In this document: positions 1 to 11,893 of the stretch, one piece after another
How positions within the stretch are numbered: the stretch's first letter is position 1
How the letters are laid out: each line of letters begins with the position of its first letter
Source of the DNA: Mesorhizobium kowhaii
Lineage (GTDB): Bacteria; Pseudomonadota; Alphaproteobacteria; Rhizobiales; Rhizobiaceae
DNA: 64,000 nucleotides
NCBI RefSeq assembly: GCF_003253745.1
Contig: NZ_MZXV01000017.1
Coordinates: forward strand, 62,001 to 126,000
Direction: 5' to 3'
Program-made: the position numbers and the translations under genes
The notes under the pieces: model-generated
Seen by the model: the letters and a program-made list of their open reading frames with translations, nothing else
What the model was told of the DNA's origin: nothing
The model's database searches: none

Positions 1-555
1 GGCTTCGATCGAATCGGCCGCTCCTATGGATTCTCCCGTGAGGCCGAGATAGGTCCCCAATTCTCCCGCCCCTCGCGACAGCAGCCACGTCGCCCCGACG
101 TCGGGGAAATAGCCGATGCCGGTTTCCGGGAGCGCCAGCCGCGTTCGCTCCGTCACAACTCGGCGGCTGCCATGGGAAGAAATGCCGACACCACCGCCCA
201 TCGTGATCCCATCCATAATGGCGATGTAGGGTTTCGGAAAATGGCTAATGGCGGCGTTGAGGAGAAACTCCTCGCGCCAGAACGTTCCGGCTAGTTCGGT
301 CCCGGCGCTGCCGCTTTCATGAATCGCGCGAATGTCACCGCCGGCGCACAGGCCGCGATTCCCCTCTCCCGTGACAAGCACGGCCGCGATCGACGGATCA
401 TCCCCGAATGCATTCAGAGCCGCATACATAGCTCGCACCATCTCGAGCGTGAGGCTGTTCAGTGCCTTGGGCCGGTTGAGCCGCAACCGGCCGATCGCGC
501 CAACGCGTTCGACGATGATTTGCGGATCGCCGGCGGTGCTCCCTGCCGTGCTCAC
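1..555 (-). CDS. 3-hydroxyisobutyryl-CoA hydrolase / enoyl-CoA hydratase family protein (partial, 3' end outside window)
   Basis: The reverse-strand frame from a GTG at 553-555 reads as a crotonase-fold protein. It shows GRLRLNRPKALNSL near the N terminus, the oxyanion-hole segment GNRGLCAGGDIRAI, and MDGITMGGGVGIS followed by LPETGIGYFPDVGATW. The PDVGATW signature is typical of 3-hydroxyisobutyryl-CoA hydrolases (valine degradation) rather than ordinary enoyl-CoA hydratases. About 185 residues are present, and the C-terminal half runs off the left edge. The GTG overlaps the TGA of the preceding 60-codon ORF as GTGA, so the two are probably translationally coupled. It is the last readable gene of a minus-strand acyl-CoA cluster. 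Hydrolase is favoured over hydratase on motif grounds only. Confidence 0.75.
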   Translation of the reverse strand, partial: MSTAGSTAGDPQIIVERVGAIGRLRLNRPKALNSLTLEMVRAMYAALNAFGDDPSIAAVLVTGEGNRGLCAGGDIRAIHESGSAGTELAGTFWREEFLLNAAISHFPKPYIAIMDGITMGGGVGISSHGSRRVVTERTRLALPETGIGYFPDVGATWLLSRGAGELGTYLGLTGESIGAADSIEA

Positions 556-734
556 CGTCCCCGATCCCCTGGTTCCTGGCGATAATCCAGCGCGCCACGC
601 AGTTCGGGCGGGATGACGACGAGATCGCCGACGAAGCCGATCCTGAACAACGGCGCCTGCTCATCCTTGTCGATCTTCCTGGGAGCCTTGACGTTCGCAT
701 TCACAACCCGCTTCGCGGGCACACGGATCTTCAT
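552..734 (-). pseudogene. etfB'-'etfA deletion chimera (electron transfer flavoprotein remnant)
   Basis: This 60-codon ORF starts MKIRVPAKRVVNANVK, which matches the conserved N terminus of the ETF beta subunit (MKI.VP.KRVVD.NVK). It then continues KIDKDEQAPLFRIGFVGDL followed by a PPELRGAL tail, which matches the extreme C terminus of the ETF alpha subunit (NKD..APIF...G.VGDL..VVPEL..AL). In bacteria etfB is normally followed directly by etfA, so one in-frame deletion from about codon 17 of etfB to the last 40 codons of etfA explains the product. It cannot bind FAD as either subunit does. The ORF is still open, starts 10 nt after the upstream stop and overlaps the next start as GTGA, so it may survive only as a translational coupler. 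The assignment rests on remembered family sequence. Confidence 0.65.
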
Positions 735-744
735 TTGCGCACTC

Positions 745-830
745 CTATTCGAATTCCATGATCAGTTCGTCGACGGCCAAGTTTGATCCAGGTGACGCCG
801 CGATATGTTCACCCTGCTCTTGCGCTCGGC
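745..830 (-). pseudogene. biotin-carrier domain C-terminal remnant
   Basis: The last 20 or so codons of a minus-strand ORF read [18 protein letters not shown]. The pccA product in this window ends [17 protein letters not shown]. The shared [10 protein letters not shown] tail marks the end of a biotin carboxylase/carrier subunit. No biotinylation site (AMKM) or upstream carboxylase sequence remains between here and the mutase stop at 976. The DNA matches the end of pccA only partly, so this is a diverged paralogue tail and not a recent duplication. The rest of 735-975 shows no other recognisable gene. Confidence 0.55.
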
Positions 831-975
831 GCGCTGCACTGGCGCTAATTCTCTTCCCAGGCGGGCCGGAGTTCGCGGCGAGGCAACAGTCGCTATGGTT
901 GCTGATTGCGATGACACAAACTCGCGCCACATTCGCTTCAGGTAGCTTAGGTGTCCGGCTGCCAGAAACGCCGGC

Positions 976-3120
976 TTACGCGGTGTTTCGCCCTCTGCCC
1001 TCCAACAGATCAAGCACGGCGCGTGCGGCGTCGATAACATTGGTGCCGGGGCCGAAGATAGCTGACACCCCGTGCTCAAATAGCACCTGATGATCTCGGC
1101 GCGGCACGACGCCGCCGCACACTACGATGATGTTGCTCGCGTCCTTTTGCTTCAGCACCTCGACAAGTTGCGGCAACAGCGTCTTGTGGCCGGCCGCCAA
1201 GGAAGATACGCCGACGACATGTACCTTCGAGGCTATCGCCAAGTCGACCGCCTCACCCGGGGTCTGGAACAAGGGGCCAGTTATCACCTCGAAGCCGATG
1301 TCGCCGAAGGCCGAAGCAATTATCTTCGCGCCACGATCGTGCCCATCCTGGCCTAGCTTGGCGACCATGATCCTCGGCCTTGAGCCAAGCAAGGCCGAGA
1401 CTTCCTCCAGGCGCGCAACCAGTGTGATGAATTCGGGTTCACGCTCATAAGCCTTGCCATAGACCTTGCTGACCACTTCGGGAATCGCTGAATGGTCGCC
1501 AAAGGCACTGCGTAGAGCATCGGAAATCTCGCCGACCGTCGCGCGCGCTCTGGCTGCCTCGACCGCGGCTTTCAGGATGTTGCCCTTGCCACTGGCCGCG
1601 ACCTCGTCAAGCACGGCAAGGGCTGCGTCAACGCGCTTGGGATCTCGCTGACGCTTCGTCTGTTCAAGACGGGCGATCTGCGAACGGCGCACCGCCGCGT
1701 TGTCGATGTCGCGGCTGTCGATCCTGTCTTCCTCGTCGAGCCGGTATCTGTTGACGCCGATGATGACGTCCTCGCCCTTGTCGACTGCAGTCTGGCGACG
1801 GGTCGCAGCCTCCTCGATCATACGTTTGGGCAGGCCGGTGGCGACGGCTTTGGTCATACCGCCCAGGGCCTCGACCTGGTCGATTAGTGTCCAGGCCTTT
1901 TCGGCAAGTTCATGGGTCAGGCTCTCGACATAGTAGGAACCGGCGAGCGGGTCGACGACCTTGGTCACGCCAGTCTCATGTTGCAGGATGAGTTGCGTGT
2001 TGCGCGCGATGCGGGCCGAAAACTCCGTCGGCAGTGCGATCGCCTCGTCGAAGGAATTGGTGTGCAGCGACTGCGTGCCGCCAAGTGCAGCGGCCATTGC
2101 CTCGTAGGCGGTGCGCACGATGTTGTTGTAGGGATCTTGCTCCTGCAGCGACACGCCCGATGTCTGGCAATGGGTGCGCAGCATCAGGGAGGACGGCTTG
2201 CTCGGCTTGAACTCCTCCATGATGCGTGACCAGAGCAGCCGCGCGGCACGCAGCTTGGCAGCTTCCATGAAGAAGTTCATGCCGATGGCGAAAAAGAACG
2301 AGAGCCGGCCGGCGAAATCATCGACGTTCAGCCCCTTGGCCAGTGCCGCCCGGACATATTCTCGCCCATCGGCCAGCGTGAAGGCAAGTTCCTGCACCAA
2401 CGTCGAGCCAGCCTCCTGCATGTGATAGCCGGAGATGGAGATGGAGTTGAACTTCGGCATTTCTTTTGCCGTGTACTCGATGATGTCGGCGATGATCCGC
2501 ATCGAGGGTTCGGGCGGATAGATGTAGGTGTTGCGAACCATGAACTCCTTGAGGATGTCGTTCTGGATGGTCCCCGAAAGTCGGTCGCGCGAAACGCCCT
2601 GTTCCTCGCCGGCAACGATGAAGTTGGCCAGGATCGGAATCACGGCTCCGTTCATGGTCATGGAAACCGACATCTCTTCCAGTGGGATGCCGTCGAACAG
2701 GATCTTCATGTCCTCGACGGAATCGATGGCTACGCCGGCCTTGCCGACATCGCCCTCGACGCGAGGATGGTCTGAATCGTAGCCGCGATGCGTGGCAAGA
2801 TCGAAGGCCACCGAGAGGCCCTTTTGCCCGGCGGCGAGGGCCTTGCGATAGAAGGCGTTCGATTCTTCTGCCGTCGAGAAGCCGGCATACTGACGGATTG
2901 TCCACGGCCGGCCGGCATACATAGTGGCGCGCGGTCCGCGCAGGAACGGCTTCAGGCCGGGCAGGGAATCGAGTTGCCCGATGCCGTCGAGGTCCGCGGC
3001 TGTATAGAGCGGCTTGATCGCGATGCCTTCTGGCGTCTGCCAGACAAGACCGTCCGGCGAGCCCTTCAGTTCGCGCTCCGCGAGTTTGCGCCAGTCCTCG
3101 TAACGCATCCGCTCGGTCAT
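976..3120 (-). CDS. bhbA: methylmalonyl-CoA mutase
   Basis: This 714-residue adenosylcobalamin-dependent enzyme interconverts (R)-methylmalonyl-CoA and succinyl-CoA, the last step of propionate entry into the TCA cycle. The N-terminal part carries the TIM-barrel substrate domain ([35 protein letters not shown]). The C-terminal part carries the B12-binding domain with DGHDRG (the DxHxxG cobalt ligand), GVSSLAAGH and VVCGGVVP. The length is normal for the single-chain rhizobial form. The ATG at 3118-3120 ([10 protein letters not shown]) was chosen because GAGGGCAAGG lies just upstream; the frame opens earlier but that stretch overlaps pccA. It sits 10 nt after the pccA stop, so the two are probably cotranscribed. 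Confidence 0.97.
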   Translation of the reverse strand: MTERMRYEDWRKLAERELKGSPDGLVWQTPEGIAIKPLYTAADLDGIGQLDSLPGLKPFLRGPRATMYAGRPWTIRQYAGFSTAEESNAFYRKALAAGQKGLSVAFDLATHRGYDSDHPRVEGDVGKAGVAIDSVEDMKILFDGIPLEEMSVSMTMNGAVIPILANFIVAGEEQGVSRDRLSGTIQNDILKEFMVRNTYIYPPEPSMRIIADIIEYTAKEMPKFNSISISGYHMQEAGSTLVQELAFTLADGREYVRAALAKGLNVDDFAGRLSFFFAIGMNFFMEAAKLRAARLLWSRIMEEFKPSKPSSLMLRTHCQTSGVSLQEQDPYNNIVRTAYEAMAAALGGTQSLHTNSFDEAIALPTEFSARIARNTQLILQHETGVTKVVDPLAGSYYVESLTHELAEKAWTLIDQVEALGGMTKAVATGLPKRMIEEAATRRQTAVDKGEDVIIGVNRYRLDEEDRIDSRDIDNAAVRRSQIARLEQTKRQRDPKRVDAALAVLDEVAASGKGNILKAAVEAARARATVGEISDALRSAFGDHSAIPEVVSKVYGKAYEREPEFITLVARLEEVSALLGSRPRIMVAKLGQDGHDRGAKIIASAFGDIGFEVITGPLFQTPGEAVDLAIASKVHVVGVSSLAAGHKTLLPQLVEVLKQKDASNIIVVCGGVVPRRDHQVLFEHGVSAIFGPGTNVIDAARAVLDLLEGRGRNTA

Positions 3121-3130
3121 TGCCTTGCCC

Positions 3131-5149
<2,019 letters not shown>

Positions 5150-5374
5150 GGAGCGCCTATCGTTCGACACGGAAATTCATGGGGTCGCAATCGCGCTTCC
5201 ATCTCAACCCGGCGCGGTTCAGGGTCTCGGGGACATCGATCACGCACAGGCACCAGTCCATTTCGTTATCGTGTGTCAGACCAACCCACCTGGCCCGCCG
5301 ATGAAATCGGCGAGTTGTCCGGGTGTGGCGCAAGTCGTTGGCCCGCAGAACACATGGGTACACATCGTTTTGGC
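5150..5374 (-). other. pccB-pccA intergenic region, no convincing gene
   Basis: There are 225 bases between the pccB stop and the pccA start. Minus-strand frames stay open, for example one ending MNFRVER just before pccA and a 29-codon ORF MCTHVFCGPTTCATPGQLAD ending near 5276. Neither matches a family I know. Rhizobial pcc operons sometimes carry a small hypothetical gene here, so one of these could be real. Confidence 0.35.
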
Positions 5375-6907
5375 CTACAGCGGCATCGTGTCGTGCTTCC
5401 TCCAGCGCGGATCGACGCTTTTGCCGCGCAGCGCTGCGAAGGCGCGGGCAATGCGGCGGCGCGAGGAATGCGGCATGATCACTTCGTCGATGAACCCGCG
5501 CTCGGCAGCGACGAACGGATTGGCGAAACGCTGCTCGTAGTCCCTGGTACGCCGGGCGATTTTGTCCCCGTCGCCAAGTTCCGAGCGATACAGGATTTCT
5601 GTCGCGCCCTTGGCGCCCATCACAGCGATCTCCGCGGTCGGCCACGCATAATTCACATCGGCTCCGATGTGCTTGGAGGCCATGACGTCGTAAGCCCCGC
5701 CATAGGCCTTGCGCGTGATCAAGGTCACCATTGGCACCGTGGCCTGGCTGTAGGCAAACAGCAGCTTCGCCCCATGCTTGATAACGCCGCCATATTCCTG
5801 CGCCGTGCCGGGCAGGAAACCGGGTACGTCGACCAGGGTCAGGATCGGGATCGAGAAGGCATCGCAGAAGCGGACGAAACGCGCCGCCTTGCGCGAGGAG
5901 TCGATGTCGAGGCAGCCTGCCAGCACCATCGGCTGGTTGGCAACGACACCGACCGTCTGCCCTTCGATGCGCAGGAAGCCGGTGAGGATGTTCCTGGCGA
6001 AGGCCTCCTGGATCTCGAAGAAGTCGCCCTCGTCGGCGATCGCAAGGATCAGTTCCCGCATGTCGTAGGGTTTGGCCGCGCTGTCTGGAACCAGTGTGTC
6101 GAGCCGCATTTCGAGCCGCGACGGATCGTCGTGGAATGGGCGGACTGGGGGCTTCTCGCGATTGTTGAGCGGCAGGAAATCGAACAGGGCGCGAACCCGC
6201 TCCAGCGTCTCGATGTCGTTGTCATAGGCGCCGTCGGCGACAGATGACCTGGTTGTGTGCGTGCGCGCGCCGCCCAGCTCCTCCGCGGTAACAATCTCGT
6301 TGGTAACAGTCTTCACCACGTCCGGGCCGGTGACGAACATGTAGGACGAGTCACGGACCATGAAGATGAAATCGGTCATGGCCGGCGAATACACCGCGCC
6401 ACCGGCGCAGGGACCCATGATGACGGAGATCTGCGGCACGACACCGGACGCATCGACATTGCGCTTGAAGACGTCGGCATAGCCGGCAAGCGAAGCGACA
6501 CCCTCCTGGATGCGCGCGCCGCCGGAATCGTTGAGCCCGATCACCGGCGCGCCATTGCGCACCGCCATGTCCATGATCTTACAGATCTTCTGGGCGTGGG
6601 TCTCCGACAGCGAGCCGCCAAGCACAGTGAAATCCTGGGAGAAGACATAGACCAGACGGCCGTTGATCGTCCCCCAGCCGGTGACAACGCCGTCACCGGC
6701 TACCTTTTGGCCAGCCATGCCGAAGTCGACGGCGCGATGGGTGACGTACATGTCGTATTCCTCGAAGGAACCTTCGTCGAGGAGCACATCGAGCCGTTCG
6801 CGCGCCGTCAGCTTGCCCTTGCCATGCTGCGCGTCGATACGCTTTTGGCCGCCGCCGAGACGCGCCTCGGCGCGACGGGAGTCCAATTGTTCGAGGATGG
6901 CGCGCAT
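5375..6907 (-). CDS. pccB: propionyl-CoA carboxylase beta subunit (carboxyltransferase)
   Basis: This 510-residue carboxyltransferase has tandem crotonase-fold domains. [12 protein letters not shown] opens the N-domain, with [34 protein letters not shown] and [13 protein letters not shown] (acyl-CoA/oxyanion region). The C-domain has [20 protein letters not shown], where the GG stabilises the biotin enolate, and ends RKHDTMPL. It transfers carboxyl from PccA-biotin to propionyl-CoA. The ATG at 6905-6907 shares one base with the bioY stop (TGATG), which implies translational coupling. Several hundred in-frame codons upstream belong to the bioY region in another frame and were discarded. The length matches the family. 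Confidence 0.97.
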   Translation of the reverse strand: MRAILEQLDSRRAEARLGGGQKRIDAQHGKGKLTARERLDVLLDEGSFEEYDMYVTHRAVDFGMAGQKVAGDGVVTGWGTINGRLVYVFSQDFTVLGGSLSETHAQKICKIMDMAVRNGAPVIGLNDSGGARIQEGVASLAGYADVFKRNVDASGVVPQISVIMGPCAGGAVYSPAMTDFIFMVRDSSYMFVTGPDVVKTVTNEIVTAEELGGARTHTTRSSVADGAYDNDIETLERVRALFDFLPLNNREKPPVRPFHDDPSRLEMRLDTLVPDSAAKPYDMRELILAIADEGDFFEIQEAFARNILTGFLRIEGQTVGVVANQPMVLAGCLDIDSSRKAARFVRFCDAFSIPILTLVDVPGFLPGTAQEYGGVIKHGAKLLFAYSQATVPMVTLITRKAYGGAYDVMASKHIGADVNYAWPTAEIAVMGAKGATEILYRSELGDGDKIARRTRDYEQRFANPFVAAERGFIDEVIMPHSSRRRIARAFAALRGKSVDPRWRKHDTMPL

Positions 6908-7488
6908 CAACCGCCGCCCTGCGCGCCGAGCCATTTCAAGGTGGCGGGAAAGACGAGAGCCGCCAGCAATGCTTTGACGATATCGCCGAAGATGAAAGGG
7001 TATAGTCCAAGCTGAAAAAGCGGCTTGTCGAAGCCGAGCACGGCACCAAGCCACAGCAGCCCCGGCACATAAATGACAGCACCAGCAACCAGGGCCGCAG
7101 CCACTGCATAGAGCGGATCGCGATCCCAGCCGCGGACAGCGAGCCAACCGGCAAAGAGCACAGCCGGCAAATAGCCCAGGAGATACCCTCCCGTCGGCCC
7201 CATCATATAGGCAAGGCCGATGCCTTTTTCGGGTGTGCCGGCGAAAACCGGGAAACCGGCGGCGCCCTCGGCCAGATAGAGAGTAATGGCGGCGACGCCG
7301 CGTGCAGGTCCGAGCGTCAGTCCCAGGCCAATGACGACGAAAGTCTGCATGGTGATCGGTACCGGGTAGAACGGCACCGCAATCCCGGCCGAAAGAGCAA
7401 GCAGCAGCGAGGCTGCGAAGATGGTGGTTCCGTCGATGGCAAGGTTGCGCGTGCCCCACCGCCCGGCAATGACACTGTAGATCGTCAT
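6907..7488 (-). CDS. bioY: BioY biotin transporter substrate-binding (S) component
   Basis: The 193-residue hydrophobic protein has about six membrane segments (for example [19 protein letters not shown] and [19 protein letters not shown]). It carries the BioY hallmarks [19 protein letters not shown] and [11 protein letters not shown]. BioY takes up biotin alone or with an EcfA/EcfT energising module; none is encoded nearby. The start MTIYSVIAG at 7486-7488 follows AGGAGAG, while the upstream in-frame Met lacks such a site. It is the first gene of bioY-pccB-pccA-bhbA. Placing uptake of the cofactor ahead of a biotin enzyme whose translation is coupled to it is functionally coherent. Confidence 0.93.
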   Translation of the reverse strand: MTIYSVIAGRWGTRNLAIDGTTIFAASLLLALSAGIAVPFYPVPITMQTFVVIGLGLTLGPARGVAAITLYLAEGAAGFPVFAGTPEKGIGLAYMMGPTGGYLLGYLPAVLFAGWLAVRGWDRDPLYAVAAALVAGAVIYVPGLLWLGAVLGFDKPLFQLGLYPFIFGDIVKALLAALVFPATLKWLGAQGGG

Positions 7489-7558
7489 TTTGGCTCTCCT
7501 GCTTAAACGTCCTACTGCGTCATCAGCCTTTACGCGGCGCAATCGAATGAGAAAACGC

Positions 7559-7618
7559 TTGAACAGGCGGGACAGTGTAATATAGAAAGTTGCAATCTGT
7601 ATTTTGCGAAATTGCGAA
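7559..7618 (+). promoter_or_regulatory. pccR promoter with TTGC-type operator repeats
   Basis: TTGAAC at 7559-7564 and TATAGA at 7581-7586, 16 nt apart, form a plausible sigma-70 promoter for the rightward regulator gene. Immediately downstream lie TTGCAA (7590-7595), TTTGCGAA (7603-7610) and ATTGCGAA (7611-7618), ending 1 nt before the start codon. TTTGCAAA-like repeats are, as I recall, the sites of ScfR-family regulators (PccR, RamB). Their position suggests autoregulation and possibly control of the divergent bioY operon. Confidence 0.5.
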
Positions 7619-7619
7619 C

Positions 7620-9032
7620 ATGGCCTCGGGAAAACTCTTTATCGGCAGAAAAGTCCGCGAACTGCGCGAAAGCAGCAAGGCGACCCAGGCCGCCTTCGCC
7701 GAGCGCATTGGCATCTCGACCAGCTACCTCAATCAGATAGAAAACAATCAACGGCCGGTTTCGGCCTCGGTGCTCCTATCGCTAGCCGAGAACTTCAAGA
7801 TCGATATCGGATCGATGTCCGGAAGCGATAGCGACCGTTTGCTCTCCGCACTCAGCGAGGCTCTTTCAGATCCGGTTTTCAATGCCTATTCGCCGAGCCT
7901 GCAGGAACTGAAACTGGTCACGCAAAATGCTCCCGGCTTTGCCCACGCGTTGATCGCCAGCCATCAGGCGTACCGACGAAACAGCGAGCAACTGGCGAGC
8001 TTTGACGATCACATGGTGCGGACCAACACGTTCAGCGATCCGACGCCATATGAAGAGGTTCGCGACTTCTTCCACTTCGTCGACAACTACATTCCGGACC
8101 TCGATCAGGCGGCCGAAAACCTGGCGACGAGCCTTGGCATTCCCGACCGCGATGCCGGGCTTGTCCTAGCGAACCATCTGGAGAGCCGGCATGGTGTTCG
8201 CATACTGCGCGCGGAACCCGATGAGGATGTGCTGCGCCGATATGACGGCACCTCCCGCGCACTCTTCCTCAATCCTTATTCGCCGGCGTCGACACGAACT
8301 TTTCAGATGGCGTTCCAGGTCGCCGCCTTGGAACTGGTCCGGGAGATCGATGCGATTGTCCAGCGGGCGAACTTCCGCACGCAAGAATCTGGTGAGATTT
8401 GCAAGATAGGTTTGCGCAATTACTTCGCCGGAGCGCTGATGCTTCCCTACCAGCATTTTCTGACGGCGGCGAACGCGCTCCGTCACGATCTTGAATTGAT
8501 GGGAACGCATTTCGGCGCCAGCATTGAACAGGTCGCCCATCGTCTCTCTACCTTGCAGCGACCGGGCCAGAAGGGAGTGCCTGTGTTCTTCGCCCGTATC
8601 GATCGCGCGGGGAACATTACCAAGCGTCACAGCGCGGCGAAACTTCAGTTCGCCCGCTTTGGGGCAGCATGCCCGCTGTGGAACGTGCATCAGGCGTTTG
8701 AGACGCCGGGCCGCATTATCCGCCAACTTGCCGAGACGCCCGATGGCGCCCGCTATTTGAGCATTGCAACAGAAATTTCAAAGGGCAGCGGTGGTTTCAA
8801 TGCGCCGCAACGACGATACGCAATCGCCCTGGGCTGCGAGATCACCTATGCGCAGGACTTCGTCTACGGCGACGGTCTCGACCTCACCAACCGTGCGGCG
8901 TTCGATCCGATTGGCATATCGTGCCGCATCTGCGAGCGCGCGAACTGTCTTCAACGGGCAGTGCCTCCACTGAAGAGCCGGTTGACCGTCGATCACCAAC
9001 GGCGAGGAATACTGCCTTATCAGGTCTCTTGA
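7620..9032 (+). CDS. pccR: ScfR/PccR-type short-chain fatty acyl-CoA regulator
   Basis: This is a 470-residue regulator. Residues about 8-62 form an Xre helix-turn-helix (RKVRELRESSKATQAAFAER, GISTSYLNQIENNQRPVS). The middle is the IrrE/ImmA-like DUF955 region, with FLNPYSPASTRTFQMAFQ. The C terminus is DUF2083-like with the cysteine cluster CRICERANC. This architecture is that of RamB/PccR regulators, which sense short acyl-CoAs and activate propionate genes. ATG 7620 (MASGKLFIG) is preferred; an earlier in-frame Met at 7590 lies inside the predicted promoter/operator. Its divergent position beside bioY-pccBA-mutase supports control of that operon. A HExxH metalloprotease motif is not evident in the DUF955 part. 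Confidence 0.9.
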   Translation: MASGKLFIGRKVRELRESSKATQAAFAERIGISTSYLNQIENNQRPVSASVLLSLAENFKIDIGSMSGSDSDRLLSALSEALSDPVFNAYSPSLQELKLVTQNAPGFAHALIASHQAYRRNSEQLASFDDHMVRTNTFSDPTPYEEVRDFFHFVDNYIPDLDQAAENLATSLGIPDRDAGLVLANHLESRHGVRILRAEPDEDVLRRYDGTSRALFLNPYSPASTRTFQMAFQVAALELVREIDAIVQRANFRTQESGEICKIGLRNYFAGALMLPYQHFLTAANALRHDLELMGTHFGASIEQVAHRLSTLQRPGQKGVPVFFARIDRAGNITKRHSAAKLQFARFGAACPLWNVHQAFETPGRIIRQLAETPDGARYLSIATEISKGSGGFNAPQRRYAIALGCEITYAQDFVYGDGLDLTNRAAFDPIGISCRICERANCLQRAVPPLKSRLTVDHQRRGILPYQVS

Positions 9033-9396
9033 TTGAACTCCTAGCCAGCGGGTGACTGTCGGATCGAACACGCGGACGCACTGAGTTCAGGCGTGCAGGA
9101 ATGTGGCCGACACGATCACGTACGGGCCGACCAAAGAACCCAGATTGAAGCAAGCGGCATGACGATGTCTTGTGTCGCTATCCGCCGACAGCAATGCCGC
9201 TGTTGTCGTCCCTGAGGCGCTCTGCGCCGATTGCCAACTCAGGCGGGATCTTCTCACCTCGGCGCGTCGCGACGTCATCCATAAGCGTGGACGATCGATA
9301 GTATCTGGATAAATCGTCTAACGCGACATGGAGACCCGATCTAACCTTGACTATCGCTAACCGACGAAGGGGAGAAGAGCGGAGCGGAGCGGAGCA
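9033..9396. other. 364-base region without a recognisable gene
   Basis: Short ORFs on both strands overlap each other and match nothing known to me. Just before the following gene the DNA runs in short GGAGC direct repeats (about 9375-9396), which also supply a Shine-Dalgarno-like stretch. Confidence 0.5.
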
Positions 9397-9837
9397 ATGA
9401 GTGGAACATCGCTCGAACATCGCAAGTCATTACCGTTTGGACGGCCTAAGTCGCGCGGAGGGAGCCGGCGTATCAATGATACACAAACGGAGATTGGCAA
9501 CGCTTGCCGGCGACTGGAGCTCCTGGCACTGCAGGGAGCCGTCGCTGCCATCTTCTTTATTTCCGGTGTGGCCAAACTCACAGATGGATCGACTCAATGG
9601 TTTCGGCCGGTCACCGCAGTGATTGAGATCGTCGGGGCCATTGCCTTGGCCTTTCCGGGCCTGGCTGCCCTTGGCGCGCTTTGGCTTGGTTTCGCCATGC
9701 TCTGTGCAGCCGCCATGAACCTGTTCGTTTTGCATTCGAGCCCGATGCCGGCATTTTCGCTTGGGTTCCTTAACGCCTTGATCATTTACGCTCGCCGGGA
9801 TGAGATCAGGGCGCTGGCCTCAAGAATTCGTGGCTAG
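9397..9837 (+). CDS. DoxX-like membrane protein
   Basis: This 146-residue protein has a polar N-terminal 40 residues followed by four hydrophobic segments. The first ends in FFISGVAKLTDG, which resembles the DoxX/DoxD first helix (.F...G..KL). Later come VIEIVGAIALAFPGLAALGA and LWLGFAMLCAAAMNLFVLH. DoxX-family proteins are small four-helix membrane proteins linked to redox or quinone metabolism, and their exact roles are mostly unknown. A GGAGC-rich sequence precedes ATG 9397. No operon partner is apparent, as the next gene starts 600 bases away. The family call rests on topology and one motif. Confidence 0.65.
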   Translation: MSGTSLEHRKSLPFGRPKSRGGSRRINDTQTEIGNACRRLELLALQGAVAAIFFISGVAKLTDGSTQWFRPVTAVIEIVGAIALAFPGLAALGALWLGFAMLCAAAMNLFVLHSSPMPAFSLGFLNALIIYARRDEIRALASRIRG

Positions 9838-10439
9838 GCCGGTGAGATTTAGACCCTGAATGCACTCGCTGGGTCTTAAGCATGATCCTCGCGTGGTTCC
9901 GGGCTGCATCCTGCGCACCGTCGCTATGTGGCAGTTAAGCTGGAACGCCCGGATCTGACAACATGGGAACATCGCTCCCCTGCTTGTGCCTTGCTTCCGG
10001 CGATAACGATTCCTTCTATGCTGCCGAAACCGCGAGTGCGCGATTGGGCCTCCGATTGGAATCAGAGCGTCGAAGACATCCCAAGCGAGACCTTGGACTA
10101 GCAAGCTTAGAAGAAGCCGTAACAGGTGCTGTCCTGCCAACGCGTTAGAAAGCTCGCGATTCAGACCGTATGACCGAACGGGCAACGGACAGGCCTTTCG
10201 GCATAGAGCGGGCAAGAGAAATGTACCGGCTTTTCCATGGCGAAAAAATAGCTGTTTAACAATAGCTTGGCGTGAAGCGACAGCCGCGAAACAAGCTCCG
10301 AACAATGGGGGAAAGGTTGACCATATGACCGAACTACCGTACTGACTTGATGATTCTTCTGGCAACCGCGCGTTGCGAACTGCGACCTCGATTGTTCAGC
10401 CTTGCCGGTTCGGTCCACGTTAGATTGAGAGGGGTATCA
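9838..10439. other. 602-base intergenic region with two GACCGAAC motifs
   Basis: No convincing gene. GACCGAAC occurs at 10172-10179 and 10327-10334, the second about 110 nt before the DeoR-type start. It belongs to a five-copy motif set in this locus and may be an operator. Long minus-strand frames here have no family resemblance. Confidence 0.45.
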
Positions 10440-11210
10440 GTGCGACCTTCAGAGCGACACGACGAGATCACCTCTTTGCTCAACCATGCCGGTGAGATGA
10501 CGGTCGAAGAGCTTGCAGAGAAGCTGCAGGTTTCGAGAGAAACGATCAGGCGGGATTTGTCCAAGTTAGATGCCAGTGGACAATTGAGGAAATTTCACGG
10601 GGGCGCCAGAGCATCGGCCGTGGCGAGCGAGCCCTTCGAGAAGGAAGGTCCCTTCCCGGTTCGCATGGCGCAGAACTCCGAGGCGAAGAAGAAGATTGCG
10701 GTCGCCGCTGCGCGCTTGTTCAAGCCTGACGACGCCATCTTTATCGACACTGGCAGCACCACGGTTGCGATGGCGGAAGAACTGGCGAAGCTTCAATCGC
10801 TTGTCATCATAACCAATTCACCAAGGATTGCCGCCACGGTTTCGACGAACCCAAGTCACCGCGTGTTTCTCATCGGGGGCGCTTATGGAGCGGATGCTGG
10901 CGAAAGTGTCGGACCTCTCGCCTTGGAACAGATCACGAAGTTCAGGGCGCGCTACGCAATCATCACAATCGGCGCGATAGATGCATCCTCGCTGATGGAC
11001 TTCGATCTCCAGGAAGCAGAAGTCGCCAAGGCGATGATTTCGCGCGCTGACAAGGTGATTGTTCTCGCCGATCATTCCAAATTCGACAAGCGCGCCGTCT
11101 TCGAGGTTGCGCCGTTAGCCAAGATCAGCGCAATCGTCACAGACAGACCTCTTTCGGCTCAGCTTTCGGCCGCCTTTAGCAATCTGAGCATCGAGATGAT
11201 AATTGCGTAG
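10440..11210 (+). CDS. DeoR/GlpR-family transcriptional regulator
   Basis: The 256-residue repressor-type protein has an N-terminal winged HTH (RHDEITSLLNHAGEMTVEEL, LQVSRETIRRDLSKLDASG). The DeoR sensor domain follows, with FIDTGSTTVAMAEELAK and ADHSKFDKRAVFEVAP, which bind phosphorylated sugars or polyols in this family. The GTG start at 10440 follows GAGAGGGG and gives the standard N terminus VRPSERHDEI; 31 extra upstream codons lack a ribosome site. The neighbouring GlpA-like and GlpK-like genes suggest glycerol-3-phosphate or a similar polyol phosphate as effector, which is inference. The GACCGAAC motifs around this locus are candidate operators. Confidence 0.9.
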   Translation: MRPSERHDEITSLLNHAGEMTVEELAEKLQVSRETIRRDLSKLDASGQLRKFHGGARASAVASEPFEKEGPFPVRMAQNSEAKKKIAVAAARLFKPDDAIFIDTGSTTVAMAEELAKLQSLVIITNSPRIAATVSTNPSHRVFLIGGAYGADAGESVGPLALEQITKFRARYAIITIGAIDASSLMDFDLQEAEVAKAMISRADKVIVLADHSKFDKRAVFEVAPLAKISAIVTDRPLSAQLSAAFSNLSIEMIIA

Positions 11211-11893
11211 CGCAGTTCCTGGAACTGGCCGGTGGATCTTTAACACGGCGCGATAAAGTCGCCGTCGCCCAGAGATGCCAATCCAAAGTCAGTTTGCCAT
11301 CACCGCCGCGGCTCCATGGTTTCAGTGGTTTGAGTGTCGCGAGATGCTCGAAAGCCTCACCCTCGCGACATTAGAAAAATCAGTTTTGTGGACGCGCAAG
11401 CGCGTCAGCCCCCGGTCCGCGCCTATGGGTCTCGGCCGCCTGATCCTCGTCGAACACGTCACTGAGGAGAGGTTGCTATCAATCGCATGCCACCTCTGCG
11501 CAAATGGTCTCAGATTCACGTCAAAAAAAGACCGAACGGTCAGAAATATATAAAATTCATATTGCTTACGGGCGTTAGTGTGGTACGTTCGGTCAATTAC
11601 TACAGGATTGATGTGGAAGGGGGCAGAAACTGATCCGACGATCAGACTTCTGTCTATCAGATAGGCGCACTCTTTCTCGTGAAAAGCCGCTTTCCGTCGA
11701 GATCGGCCGGTCGAAAGAAGAACGGTTTTGAATCGGTATCGCAGCAACAAGAGCCCAAACAGGTAGCGAGGGTTCGTCACGCTGCGGCTCTGCGTCTGAG
11801 ATTCGCTCAGCGCCGAACGGGAGGGGCGATTGTTTGCCGATCCAGGAACCCGACAAACGGTCCTGGCGAGATCAAAATTCAGTGGGACCAGAC
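11211..11893. other. 683-base regulatory region with paired GACCGAAC motifs
   Basis: No gene is supported. GACCGAACGGTC, itself an inverted repeat, lies at 11530-11541. An inverted GTTCGGTC copy lies at 11587-11594. The intervening AT-rich DNA, unusual in this GC-rich window, is a plausible promoter for the DUF1937-permease pair. A 206-codon minus-strand frame here shows no family features. Confidence 0.45.
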
